A stretch of 64,000 bases of DNA, taken from assembly GCA_001464665.1 (NCBI GenBank), contig LNDP01000015.1:62001-126000 (forward strand), read 5' to 3'. Position 1 is the first letter of the stretch. Each line of letters begins with the position of its first letter. Source of the stretch: Acidobacteria bacterium Ga0074141 (GTDB lineage Bacteria > Acidobacteriota > Blastocatellia > Pyrinomonadales > Pyrinomonadaceae). Positions 53,874-63,663 of this stretch are shown here, in pieces. The notes beneath the pieces were generated by a model, which saw only the letters and a program-made list of their open reading frames with translations, made no database searches and was not told where the DNA came from. A program made the position numbers and the translations under genes.

Positions 53874-54662
53874 TCAGGACTTTGCTTCGTTCGCTTCGGT
53901 CTCGATAACCTGTTCCAGGATCTCTTCCTCAGTGGCGGGAGCTCCCGAGCCGGCTCCGATCTGCTTGCCCGCATCATTGGACGAGCCCGCACCGAGCAAG
54001 CCCATCTGCTGCTTGTAGGAAAGAAGCTTGTCCTGGAGTTGAATGTCCATTGCCTCGCGCTCGATGTCCGCCATCTGCGAATCGACCGACGAGGACCCGA
54101 GCTGGAGCTTTGCTTCCGCAGCGGCAACTCGGCGCTCGATCTTTTCTCGCATTTCGTTGAAGGTCGAAGCATCGTCGCCGATGTTGAAGCCTTCCATCGT
54201 TTGGGCGAGCTGTTCCTGAAGCTTGGCCTGCTTTGCTGCGGAAATGAGCTGCATTGCCTCGGAGGTCTTTTTCTTCATGTTCAGGACGTAATTGTCCCGA
54301 GCCTTAAGCGCATTGGCCGATGCGGACTGTGCAAGTTCAACCTGTGCAGCGGTTCTTTCAAGGTCGATCTGCGCCTGTTGGAGCTGGCCGATGTAGGCGG
54401 TCGCGATATCGTCGCGGCCCATCTTGACCGAAGCTTTGATCTTCGAATCGAGATCCACCACCTGAGTTTCCAGATTCTCTTTGTTCTTTAGGAGCAGACG
54501 CTCGGTCGCCATTACCTGAGCCACCGAATTATTCAGTTCCGGCACACGGTCGCGCATGTCACGGATCGTCTGTTGAAGCACGAGTTCCGGGTTCTCGATC
54601 TTGTCGAGAGCCGCACCGGTGCCTGCCCTGAACATCCGCTTTATTCTTTGCCACAATCCCAT
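53874..54662 (-). CDS. pspA: PspA/IM30-family envelope-stress protein
   Basis: A 262-residue, helix-rich, highly charged protein matching PspA/Vipp1. It begins MGLWQRIKRMFRAGTGAALD with the amphipathic helix, then ENPELVLQQTIRDMRDRVPE and the coiled-coil core, and ends in a Glu-rich tail (EEEILEQVIETEANE). PspA oligomers bind and stabilise stressed inner membranes. ATG 54662 begins the conserved MGLWQRI. It lies upstream of the coiled-coil membrane protein. Confidence 0.93.
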   Translation of the reverse strand: MGLWQRIKRMFRAGTGAALDKIENPELVLQQTIRDMRDRVPELNNSVAQVMATERLLLKNKENLETQVVDLDSKIKASVKMGRDDIATAYIGQLQQAQIDLERTAAQVELAQSASANALKARDNYVLNMKKKTSEAMQLISAAKQAKLQEQLAQTMEGFNIGDDASTFNEMREKIERRVAAAEAKLQLGSSSVDSQMADIEREAMDIQLQDKLLSYKQQMGLLGAGSSNDAGKQIGAGSGAPATEEEILEQVIETEANEAKS

Positions 54663-54872
54663 TATCTTCTGATTCTCCTCTATAGGTTGACGAAAAACTT
54701 CCGCCGGCCAACATCTGTACGTCGCCATACGGTTCGAAGTTCAAAAATCGGATTAAGTATAACAGGAATTGCGATTTAGTTAATAGTAGCGTCCGCTGGG
54801 GTGCAAAAGTTTCACTGGATTTCACAGAGACGGAGCCTAACGCTATGATGGTCGGCAACACAAGGAGGCACG

Positions 54873-56219
54873 ATGAACGATGAACTGAAGCGAGCGGTAC
54901 GAGAGCTTGATGACGATCTGGTCAGAAACAATCGGCGTAATGAGGAGCTTTTCGCGAGGCTGACAGAACTTCAGGTCTCGCTCGGGCTTTTGCACGACGA
55001 CCGTCCGATATGCCCATTTCTGCGGCCGTTTTTTCTCTCTCGCGATCTTTATTCGGAGATATCAAAGGCCGCACGCGTCGTAAGCGGTGCGTTTGCCCAG
55101 GTTGCTCTCGCCGCGTTAGAAGATCCGAAGATCGCCGAAATGCTCGGAGTTACCGAAAAAGAGATGGTTTGGGCGAAGCTCGACCCGGGCTATAACGGCG
55201 TAACCGTCAACAGCCGCCTGGACACATATCTTCACGGCAACGACTTCAAATTCCTCGAATACAATGCCGAAAATCCGGCTGGCATAGGCGATCAGCAGTC
55301 GCTAAAGACGCTTTTCGCCGAGGTTCCGGAGGTAAAGAAATTCCTTGCCGCGAACGAACATTATTTCCCCGAGCCGCATCAGACGCTTCTGGAAGCTCTT
55401 GTTTCCGCATATCGCGAGTTCGGCGGTACTGAAGAGAAGCCGCAGATCGCAATAGTTGATTGGGACGGCGTTTCGACTGCGGCCGAGTTTGAAATTCTGG
55501 CCCGGCATTTTGAGGCGTGCGGCCACCGAACGCTGATCTGCGACCCGGAGAATCTTGCATACGATGGAAAGGTTCTCAGTTGCGGCGATTTCCGTATCGA
55601 TATATTTTTCAAGCGGGTGATCATCCATGAGTTTCTCGAGCGTTTCGACGAGTCGCACCCGCTCTATAAGGCTTGCAGCGACGGCAATGTCTGCATGGCG
55701 AATGCTTTTCGGTCAAAGCTCGCTCACAAAAAAGCCGGGTTCGCGATCGTCACCGACGAACGGTTCAAGCATCTATTCACGCCGGAGCAGTTGGCAATGA
55801 CGGAAAAGCATTTGCCCTGGACGCGAAGGGTCACCGACGAACGAACGACGTACGACGGACGCGAGGTCGAGCTTCTGGAGTTTCTTCGCCGCGAACGCGA
55901 TCGCTTCGTACTCAAGCCAAGCGATGACTACGGCGGCGAAGGTGTAAAGCTAGGTTGGGAATCGAGCGAGAGCGAGTGGGAGGCGGCGCTCGAAGATGCG
56001 GTCGATAATGACTTCGTCGTGCAGGAGAAAGCATCGGTCGATAAGATCCGCATTGCCTCTTATGCGGATGGCGAGGCCTTTCACCAGGACCTTTTGGTCG
56101 ATTTTGATCCGTTCCTTTTCCGCGGCAGCGTCGAGGGCGGGATGGTCCGGCTTTCCGCCGATTCGATCGTTAATATCACGCAGGGCGGCGGCGAGACCGG
56201 CCTTGTTGTTCTAGGGTGA
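54873..56219 (+). CDS. ATP-grasp protein, glutathionylspermidine-synthase / circularly permuted type
   Basis: A 448-residue protein. N-terminal part: VSLGLLHDDRPICPFLRPFF and AKLDPGYNGVTVNSRLDTYL; middle: FLEYNAENPAGIGDQQ and IVDWDGVSTAAEFEIL; ATP-binding C-terminal part: RDRFVLKPSDDYGGEGVKLG and DNDFVVQEKAS. The order matches circularly permuted ATP-grasp proteins of glutathionylspermidine-synthase type. The substrate is unknown, but an amide bond between a peptide-like carboxylate and an amine is likely. aaggagg lies 7-8 bases before the ATG. Confidence 0.78.
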   Translation: MNDELKRAVRELDDDLVRNNRRNEELFARLTELQVSLGLLHDDRPICPFLRPFFLSRDLYSEISKAARVVSGAFAQVALAALEDPKIAEMLGVTEKEMVWAKLDPGYNGVTVNSRLDTYLHGNDFKFLEYNAENPAGIGDQQSLKTLFAEVPEVKKFLAANEHYFPEPHQTLLEALVSAYREFGGTEEKPQIAIVDWDGVSTAAEFEILARHFEACGHRTLICDPENLAYDGKVLSCGDFRIDIFFKRVIIHEFLERFDESHPLYKACSDGNVCMANAFRSKLAHKKAGFAIVTDERFKHLFTPEQLAMTEKHLPWTRRVTDERTTYDGREVELLEFLRRERDRFVLKPSDDYGGEGVKLGWESSESEWEAALEDAVDNDFVVQEKASVDKIRIASYADGEAFHQDLLVDFDPFLFRGSVEGGMVRLSADSIVNITQGGGETGLVVLG

Positions 56220-56388
56220 CCGCCAATACTATGGCGATCAGATCTGAAACCGACGTCTCTCGAATTTAATTCGGTGGTGCAAGTATTTACTGTTCGGTCC
56301 GTTCCAAGACCAGGCAATGCTCGTTTGCCCGCGTTCAAGTCGCGGTCAAAAGAGCAGGCCAAAATATAACGAACGGGAAGTTAATGTA

Positions 56389-59300
56389 ATGAGAAAATTT
56401 ACTGCTTTGGTGCTGTTATTTACGATCTATACGGGGGCAGTCGCTCCCTTTGCCGTTTCCGGACAGATCGTTGGAAGGACAATGGAGATCAAGCTAAAAG
56501 ATGTTCCTTCGGGACTCACATTTCGGCTGAGCGAAGGCACTGAGGGTGCCGAGACGCGCGAGGTCCAGCAACCCGCGACTGCGGAGCAGCTAACCGACGA
56601 CGCCTCCGGCAAATTGCTCGGCCGGCTGCCGGCGATCAAGACCGACCCCGACGACAAGGCCGAATTTGCAAAGCGTATAGGCACGCTTCCAGCACCGAAG
56701 ACCGGCGACAAGATACCGGTCAAATTCCCGGCCGATACGCAGCAGCCGATCCCACAGACCGGCGATGCAAAGCAGGCGCTCGAGGTCGTTCGCTTTTCAC
56801 CTGAGGGCGATGTTCCGCTTGCTCCCGATCTAAACATCACCTTTTCGCAGCCGATGGTCGCCGTTACTTCGCAGGAAGAAGCGGCAAAGTTTGCCCCGGT
56901 CGAACTAAGCCCGCAGGTCGAAGGCCGCTGGCGATGGCTCGGAACGCGAACGCTGATGTTCGATACCGTCAAGCGTTTCCCGATGGCGACCGTCTTTACC
57001 GCCCGCGTGCCCGCCGGAACGCGTTCAACGAACGGCCAAGCTCTCCAAAAAGATTTCATTTGGACATTCAAAACACCGCCGCCGAAAGCTATTCAGATGA
57101 TGCCGAACGGCCAGACGACCCGCCGCGATGCGGTCATCTTCGTCGGCTTTGATCAGGCGATCAACCCGGCAGCCGTGCTCGAATCGATAACAGTTACTGG
57201 CGGCGGCAAGCGGCTCCCGATCCGCCTCGCGACCGAGGCAGAGACGGTTCAATTCAAGTATTACATCGATCAGGCACAGCCCGGCCGCTGGCTCGCTTTT
57301 CGTGCGGTAACCGCCGATGGCGGAGTCGAAAATGCGCTGCCCGCTGATTCGCCGATAACGGTGACCATCGGCAAAGGAACGCCCTCAGCCGAAGGCCCGC
57401 TAACGACGACCGCAGCACAGACATTCAGCTTCCGTACCTACGGAGCGATGAAGGCAACCGATTTCGTCTGCGGCTGGCAGCGGAACCAAAACTGCTCGCC
57501 CTTCGAGCAGTGGATGATCACGTTTACAAACACCATCAATTCTTCGGATTTCAAGAAAGAGATGGTGACAATCGAGCCCGCCGTCGAGGGCCTGAACATC
57601 TATCCGTCCGGAAACCGCATTTACGTTCAGGGCCCGAAGAAGGGACGGACCTCATACAAGATCACCGTCAGCGGAGAACTCACGGACATTTACGGCCAGA
57701 AGCTCGGAGCACCGGCCGTCGGCACGATAAAGACCGGATCGGCCGAAAGCAATATGTACGCCCAGGGCGGTCCGATGACCGTGCTCGACCCGATGGCGAA
57801 GCCGAATTTCTCGTTCTATTCGACCAATCATAAGAACGCCCGCGTTCGGATCTATCGCGTCCAACCCGAAGACTGGAACGCATATGTGCAATACGTCCGG
57901 TATCTGAACTACGACGATGGCCGCCGGCCCTCAATGCCGGGCTCGCTCGTCTCTGAAAAGGTGATGCCGATCGAATCGGTGGCCGATGACCTGGTCGAAA
58001 CGCGCATCGACCTTGCCCGCTTCCTTAGCGGCGGCGTCGGCCATCTTGTGCTTGATATCGAGCCGACGGTCAAACGCGATCAGTATGACCGGACGAGGAT
58101 ATTGACATGGATCCAGTCGACAAAGATCGGGCTGGATGCGTTTGTCGATAACGAAGAGCTTGTCGGCTTTGCGACCGAGCTTGCGAATGGAAAGCCGATG
58201 TCGGGCGTGGACCTGAAAATTTATCCGAACAACGGTGCAGTGATCGAACGCTCGGCGAACGAGGGCGAGACCGGAACGACCTTTTTTGGTTCGATATGGA
58301 ATTGGATCTCGAGCTGGGGAAGTGCCGACCCGACGGAGAATTCCTCGGTCGATACCGATGGCTCGGCGGTTGAACTTGAAACCATCGAACCCGCCCAAAG
58401 CCAGCAGACCGGTGCCAACGGCATCTTGCGGATCGCTCTCGCCGAAAATGCCTCAGATAAGGGCCAGAATCTTTTGATCGCCCGCCGCGGAAATGACGCC
58501 GCTTTTCTGCCGGAGAACTCCGATTACTTTTGGCAGGATTACGGCAATTGGCACAAAAAGGGCACGACCGACTCGCTCCGTTGGTTCGTCTTTGACGACC
58601 GCCGGATGTACAAGCCGAACGAAGAGGTTTCGGTCAAAGGGTATCTCCGCAAGCAGACCGCCGGAAAATTTGGCGACATCGAGCCGCTCGGTGATGCGGC
58701 ATCCGGCATCACTTGGACGGCCCGCGACCCGCGCAATAATGAGATAGCCAAGGGCACGGCCAACCTGAACGCCTTCGGTGCGTTTGACCTCAAGTTCAAA
58801 TTGCCTGACAACGCGAATCTCGGATACGCGAGTGTCCAGTTCACGACGGCGAGTGCACTTTCCGGGGCGAGCTTTTCACATCAGTTTCAGATACAGGAAT
58901 TTCGCCGGCCGGAGTTTGAGGTTACGGCAAAGGTCGATAGCGAGGCTCCGCATTTCGTCGGCGAAAAGGCAGATCTTTCGGTCGAGGCTAAGTATTACGC
59001 AGGCGGTGGGCTTGCCAATGCGGAGACCAACTGGACCGTGACCGCAACGCCGACCAGCTACACGCCGCCCAATCGCGATGACTTCACCTTCGGCACATGG
59101 GTGCCCTGGTGGCGAGGCGATTTCTATGGCGGCCCGCGTGGTTCGGGTTCGACGCAGAATTTCAAAGGCACGACCGACGCCGAGGGCAAGCACCACCTCA
59201 AGATCGATTTTGAATCGGTGAAACCGCCGCGGCCTTACACGATCTCGGCCTCGGCCTCGGTGCAGGACGTAAATCGCCAGGCGTGGGCCGGTCAAACCTC

Positions 59301-62300
59301 GCTGCTCGTTCATCCGTCGGATCTCTACGTTGGCATCAAGACGCCGCGGACCTTCGTCCAAAAGGGCGAGAAGATCACGGTCGAATCGATCGTGTCTGAC
59401 ATCGATGGCAAGCTCGTCGCCGGTCGCGATGTCGAGATCAAGGCAGTGCTCAAAGACTGGCGGTTCGACGCCGGTTCGTGGAAAGAGGTTACGATCGACG
59501 AGCAGGCCTGCAACGTCAGATCCGCCGAATCCGCGGTCAAGTGCGAATTCGTCGCCAAAAACGGCGGCCGATACGTCGTCACCGCGACCGTGATGGACGA
59601 CCGCGAGCGTTTTAACGAGAGCGAGTTCATGGTTTGGGTTCCGGGCGGAAAGACGCCGCCGAACCGTGGCGTTGAACAAGAAGAGGTCCAGATAATCCCG
59701 AGCCAGAAAGAATTTGCTCCGGGTGACGTCGCCGAACTCCTCGTCATCGCTCCTTTCACCCCGGCCGAAGGCGTGCTTACTCTCCGCCGCGACGGGTTAG
59801 TGAAGACCGAGCGGTTCACGATGAAGGATTCGTCGATAACGCTCAAGATACCGATCGAAGAAAAGTATCTGCCGAACATCTACGCCCAGGTCGATCTGGT
59901 CGGAGCCTCGCCGCGACAGAATGACAAAGGCGAGGTCGATGCGAAGCTCGGTTCGCGGCCGGCATTTGCCACAGGGAACCTCAACTTGCCGGTTTCGACC
60001 GCGGCGAGAAAGCTGACGGTCACGGCCGAGCCTGCGGATTCAACGCTCGCTCCCGGCGGGCAAACAAAGGTCTCGGTTTCGGTCAAGGATCATCGCGGCG
60101 AACCGGTCGCGAACAGCGAGGTTGCGATCGTGATTGTTGATGAGAGCGTGCTTGCACTCTCGCGATACACGATCTCCGACCCGGCAAACGTATTTTACAC
60201 GCCGCGTGTTTCGGGCGTTCAGGACCATCATTCTCGGAAGGATGTTCTTCTCGGCAATCCCGAGGATGTGCAGCCCGTTCCGCCGCCTCCGCCACCCATG
60301 CCCTCACCGGGTGTCCTTAATACGTCTGACGCATCATTGGGAGCCGGCATCAGCCAGCGCAAGTTGTCCGCACTCCCAACTGCAGGCAGGGCAACGAACC
60401 TGTCGGCTTTCGAAATAGCAGCTGCTGATCGTGACGATTCCGGCGGTGACACGCCGATAAATCTGCGGGAGAACTTTGACGCTCTCGCCGTCTGGTCGCC
60501 TTCGGTACGGACGGATTCGAACGGCCGTGCGACCCTCGATGTAAAGCTTCCGGATAACCTTACGCGTTACCGCATAACGGCCGTCTCGGTCGATAGCGGC
60601 AAGCGGTTCGGCAAGACCGAATCGAACATCACGGCCCGAAAACCGCTGATGGTGCGGCCCTCGGCGCCGCGGTTCATGAACTTTGGCGATAAGATCGAGC
60701 TTCCGGTCGTGATCCAAAATCAGACCGACCAGGACATGGCGGTCGATGTTGCCCTGAGGGCGACGAATGCCGTTTTGAGTCCCGACTTTGGTCGGCTAAA
60801 TGCTGAATCTCAGTCGGTTGATGGCGGCACCCAAAACGCAGGAAAGCGTGTTTTGGTCAAGGCCAACAGCCGCGAGGAGGTTCGCTTCCCGGTGGCGGCA
60901 ATGAAGGCGGGAACGGCCCGCTTCCAGTTTGCCGCAAGCTCGGGCAAGAACAACGACGCAGCCGAAATATCACTGCCCGTTTGGACGCCCGCGACGACCG
61001 AGGCATTTGCCACCTACGGCACCACCGACGCCAACGGCGCGATCTTCCAGCCGGTCCAAACTCCCGGCGACGTTTGGCCGCAGTTCGGCGGGCTTGAGGT
61101 GACGACCAGCTCGACTCAGCTTCAGGAGCTGACCGATGCCTACATTTATCTCGCGAATTATCCGTATGCCTGCTCCGAGCAGATATCCTCGCGGATGATC
61201 TCGACCGCGGCCCTTCGCGACGTGCTCTCGGCCTTCAAGGCCAAGGACATGCCGACGCCGGCCGAGATCGAAGCGCAGTTCAAGCGTGATATCGAGGTGC
61301 TCGCCTCGCGGCAGCGAAGCGACGGCAGCTTCGGACTCTGGAAGCGTGACCGCGAGCGGTATGAATATCCGTTCCTGACGATCCACGTCGCCCACGCTCT
61401 CGCCCTGGCGAAGCAGAAGGGCTACAAGGTTCCGGACGAGATGCTCAACCGGACGAAGCCATACCTTGCGGATATCGAAAGCAAGCTGAAGGATCAGCTC
61501 TATATGTCGTCGCCGCAGGTGCGTTGGTCGATCTCGGCCTACGCTCTTTACATCCGCAATTTGATGGGCGACCGCGACGCCGGAAAGGCGAAGAAGCTGC
61601 TCGCCGAAGCAACGGTAGAGAAGCTCAACTTCGAGGCTCTCGGCTGGGTTCTCTCGGTACTTGCCGAAGATAAAGGCTCGGCCGCCGAGGTCGAGCAGGT
61701 CACGCGGTTCTTAATGAACCGAACAACCGAAACCGCCGGTGCTGCGAATTTCGTCACCAACTACGCCGACGGCGGCTGGCTGATAATGCACTCGAACCGC
61801 AGGGCGGACGGCATTCTGCTCGAATCACTTATCCGCGTCCGCGGGGATGCTTCTGCAGCAGCGGGAACGCGGGCGGCGGTTGAGGACCTTATTCCGAAAC
61901 TTGTCCGCGGGCTGCTTGCTCACCGCAAGAAAGGCCATTGGGGCTCAACGCAGGAGAATGTCTTCATCCTACTCGCACTCGACCGGTACTTTAACGCCTT
62001 CGAGAGCGTGACGCCCGACTTCGTTACGCGAATCTGGCTCGGCAATACCTACGCGGGCGAGCAGGCGTTCAAGGGCCGCAGTGTCGATTCGAACGTGCTG
62101 AATATCCCGATGTCTTACCTAGTCGAGCAGGGCGGCACTTCGAACCTTATCCTCGATCGGCAAGGTGCGGGAAGGCTCTACTACCGCATCGGGATGCAGT
62201 ACGCGCCGAAGAACCTGAAGCTCGAACCGGCCGATTATGGCTTCACCGTGCTAAGGAAATACGAAGCGATCGATGATCCGGCGGATGTTCGGCAAAATCC

Positions 62301-62736
62301 GGACGGCTCATGGGTCGTCAAGTCCGGTGCTCGCGTCCGCGTTCGGCTGACAATGATCGCACAGGCACGGCGTTACCACGTCGCACTCGTCGATTATCTG
62401 CCCGCGGGATTTGAAATACTGAACCCCGCTCTCGCGACGACCGAGGCGATACCCGCAGATGCCGGCGGCGGCAGCACGGGCGTGATGGAGGTCGGCGGGC
62501 GTTCGATCGGAAGGAACTATTACTGGTGGCGGCAATATTGGTTCGAGCACCAGAACTTCCGCGACGAACGCGCCGAGGCTTTCGCGTCGCTGCTCTGGGA
62601 GGGTGTTTATAACTACACCTATGTCGCACGTGCGACGACGCCCGGCGAATTCGTCGCCCCGCCCGCCAAGGCCGAGGAGATGTACGCCCCAGAAACCTTC
62701 GGCCGCACCGGCACCGAGTTCGTAAAGGTCGAATAG
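56389..62736 (+). CDS. Bacterial alpha-2-macroglobulin
   Basis: A 2115-residue secreted protease trap. A signal peptide (FTALVLLFTIYTGAVAPFAVSG) has no lipobox Cys, unlike the lipoprotein YfhM type. MG-type strand domains follow (SFRTYGAMKATDFVCGW, DDRRMYKPNEEVSVKGYLRK). Near residue 1250 comes IVDESVLALSRY, then a proline-rich flexible linker (PVPPPPPPMPSPG, about 1302-1314) that may serve as bait, then the A2M domain (LRENFDALAVWSPSVRTDSN). The thioester motif CSEQ is at about Cys1595, and the alpha-helical thioester domain follows. Unlike the usual case, no penicillin-binding protein 1C gene is adjacent. ATG 56389 was chosen by the signal peptide. Confidence 0.93.
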   Translation: MRKFTALVLLFTIYTGAVAPFAVSGQIVGRTMEIKLKDVPSGLTFRLSEGTEGAETREVQQPATAEQLTDDASGKLLGRLPAIKTDPDDKAEFAKRIGTLPAPKTGDKIPVKFPADTQQPIPQTGDAKQALEVVRFSPEGDVPLAPDLNITFSQPMVAVTSQEEAAKFAPVELSPQVEGRWRWLGTRTLMFDTVKRFPMATVFTARVPAGTRSTNGQALQKDFIWTFKTPPPKAIQMMPNGQTTRRDAVIFVGFDQAINPAAVLESITVTGGGKRLPIRLATEAETVQFKYYIDQAQPGRWLAFRAVTADGGVENALPADSPITVTIGKGTPSAEGPLTTTAAQTFSFRTYGAMKATDFVCGWQRNQNCSPFEQWMITFTNTINSSDFKKEMVTIEPAVEGLNIYPSGNRIYVQGPKKGRTSYKITVSGELTDIYGQKLGAPAVGTIKTGSAESNMYAQGGPMTVLDPMAKPNFSFYSTNHKNARVRIYRVQPEDWNAYVQYVRYLNYDDGRRPSMPGSLVSEKVMPIESVADDLVETRIDLARFLSGGVGHLVLDIEPTVKRDQYDRTRILTWIQSTKIGLDAFVDNEELVGFATELANGKPMSGVDLKIYPNNGAVIERSANEGETGTTFFGSIWNWISSWGSADPTENSSVDTDGSAVELETIEPAQSQQTGANGILRIALAENASDKGQNLLIARRGNDAAFLPENSDYFWQDYGNWHKKGTTDSLRWFVFDDRRMYKPNEEVSVKGYLRKQTAGKFGDIEPLGDAASGITWTARDPRNNEIAKGTANLNAFGAFDLKFKLPDNANLGYASVQFTTASALSGASFSHQFQIQEFRRPEFEVTAKVDSEAPHFVGEKADLSVEAKYYAGGGLANAETNWTVTATPTSYTPPNRDDFTFGTWVPWWRGDFYGGPRGSGSTQNFKGTTDAEGKHHLKIDFESVKPPRPYTISASASVQDVNRQAWAGQTSLLVHPSDLYVGIKTPRTFVQKGEKITVESIVSDIDGKLVAGRDVEIKAVLKDWRFDAGSWKEVTIDEQACNVRSAESAVKCEFVAKNGGRYVVTATVMDDRERFNESEFMVWVPGGKTPPNRGVEQEEVQIIPSQKEFAPGDVAELLVIAPFTPAEGVLTLRRDGLVKTERFTMKDSSITLKIPIEEKYLPNIYAQVDLVGASPRQNDKGEVDAKLGSRPAFATGNLNLPVSTAARKLTVTAEPADSTLAPGGQTKVSVSVKDHRGEPVANSEVAIVIVDESVLALSRYTISDPANVFYTPRVSGVQDHHSRKDVLLGNPEDVQPVPPPPPPMPSPGVLNTSDASLGAGISQRKLSALPTAGRATNLSAFEIAAADRDDSGGDTPINLRENFDALAVWSPSVRTDSNGRATLDVKLPDNLTRYRITAVSVDSGKRFGKTESNITARKPLMVRPSAPRFMNFGDKIELPVVIQNQTDQDMAVDVALRATNAVLSPDFGRLNAESQSVDGGTQNAGKRVLVKANSREEVRFPVAAMKAGTARFQFAASSGKNNDAAEISLPVWTPATTEAFATYGTTDANGAIFQPVQTPGDVWPQFGGLEVTTSSTQLQELTDAYIYLANYPYACSEQISSRMISTAALRDVLSAFKAKDMPTPAEIEAQFKRDIEVLASRQRSDGSFGLWKRDRERYEYPFLTIHVAHALALAKQKGYKVPDEMLNRTKPYLADIESKLKDQLYMSSPQVRWSISAYALYIRNLMGDRDAGKAKKLLAEATVEKLNFEALGWVLSVLAEDKGSAAEVEQVTRFLMNRTTETAGAANFVTNYADGGWLIMHSNRRADGILLESLIRVRGDASAAAGTRAAVEDLIPKLVRGLLAHRKKGHWGSTQENVFILLALDRYFNAFESVTPDFVTRIWLGNTYAGEQAFKGRSVDSNVLNIPMSYLVEQGGTSNLILDRQGAGRLYYRIGMQYAPKNLKLEPADYGFTVLRKYEAIDDPADVRQNPDGSWVVKSGARVRVRLTMIAQARRYHVALVDYLPAGFEILNPALATTEAIPADAGGGSTGVMEVGGRSIGRNYYWWRQYWFEHQNFRDERAEAFASLLWEGVYNYTYVARATTPGEFVAPPAKAEEMYAPETFGRTGTEFVKVE

Positions 62737-62802
62737 GAACTAACGGAATGGCCGTGGCCGTTGATAAGCGGCCGTTTCTTCCTCTTTCTGTGGGTTTCGA
62801 TT

Positions 62803-62858
62803 CTGTGTTTTCTGTGGTTGTCGCCCTGTTTGCAAGGCGGCTACCACAGAAAGCACAG
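62803..62858. repeat. Imperfect palindrome with 23-base arms
   Basis: The arm ctgtgttttctgtggttgtc (with gcc; 62803-62825) is the reverse complement of 62836-62858 with three mismatches, two of them tolerated as G-T pairs, around the loop ctgtttgcaa. It lies in the gap between the A2M gene and the RAYT cassette. It could be a dispersed intergenic repeat or a factor-independent stem-loop. Confidence 0.7.
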
Positions 62859-62973
62859 AAATAAGACACAGACGGCAAAGCTTGTGCGGAGGCTTGAACG
62901 GCTGATACTTTTTTCGGCGTCGTCTTCGAGGAATGGATCGATTTTGCACGGGGGAATCGGCGAAGCCGATGGA

Positions 62974-63623
62974 ATTAATGTAGCCCACATCGTAAGATGT
63001 GGGACGGGATCGCAAAAATTCGGTGAGTCGTCGAAGACGACGGCATTCACACCTCATGGCACATACTTATACCAACCTCCTGACGCATATTGTCTTTAGC
63101 ACGCGGGGCCGCATGAAGCTCTTGAGAAAGGAAATGCGTGCGGAACTTTTTGACTACATATCTGCCTTGGTAATGAAAAAGGGCGGGAAGGTTCTGGCCA
63201 TCAACGGTATCGACGATCACGTTCACATCTTGATCGAACTGCCGCCGACCGTTGCGCTTTCCGACGTAATGAAGTTCCTAAAGGCTAACTCGTCGCGATG
63301 GTTGAAGGAGCGTTTTGGCAAGCCGTTCGCCTGGCAGCGTGGCTTCGGGGCATTTAGTGTTTCGCGGTCGGTAGCGCAGAGCGTTGCCGATTACATCCGC
63401 GATCAGGAAGCTCACCATTCCGGGCGGAGTTTCGATGACGAATTCATCGCGCTGATGCGGAAGAATGGCGTGGAGTTTGATCCGGAATATTTGTGGAAGT
63501 GAGATGCCGTCGTCTTCGACGACTCGGGTGTTGTTGGCGCGGTTCCCACGTCTGGCGACGTGGGCTACATTAATGGCGTCGTCTTCGACGACTAGTCGAA
63601 GCGCATCTGTCTTCGACGACTCG
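62974..63623. mobile_element. RAYT cassette with nested inverted repeats
   Basis: The RAYT transposase gene (63056-63502) lies inside two nested inverted repeats: the outer pair attaatgtagcccac (62974-62988) and its reverse complement (63560-63574), and the inner pair of 22 bases, 63025-63046 and 63504-63525. Each repeat is next to or contains a palindrome, such as cccacatc-gtaa-gatgtggg (62984-63003), cccacgtc-tggc-gacgtggg (63545-63564) and gtcgtc-gaa-gacgac (in 63027-63041). A 15-base copy, gtcttcgacgactcg, recurs at 63512-63526 and 63609-63623. The structure fits REP sequences with their RAYT transposase. Confidence 0.85.
63056..63502 (+). CDS. REP-associated tyrosine transposase (IS200/Y1 family)
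   Basis: A 148-residue HUH/Y1 transposase. The HUH motif is DDHVHILIEL (His55, His57) and the catalytic Tyr is Y113 in VADYIRDQEAHH, a typical RAYT signature. The frame starts at ATG 63056 (MAHTYTNLLTHIVFST); a longer upstream frame overlaps the repeat and is not real. Surrounding palindromes are its likely substrates. It sits between the A2M gene and kdsD. Confidence 0.9.
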   Translation: MAHTYTNLLTHIVFSTRGRMKLLRKEMRAELFDYISALVMKKGGKVLAINGIDDHVHILIELPPTVALSDVMKFLKANSSRWLKERFGKPFAWQRGFGAFSVSRSVAQSVADYIRDQEAHHSGRSFDDEFIALMRKNGVEFDPEYLWK

Positions 63624-63663
63624 CGGCTTGAAAAAAGCGGGCAGATTCCGCAAACTTCCCCTC

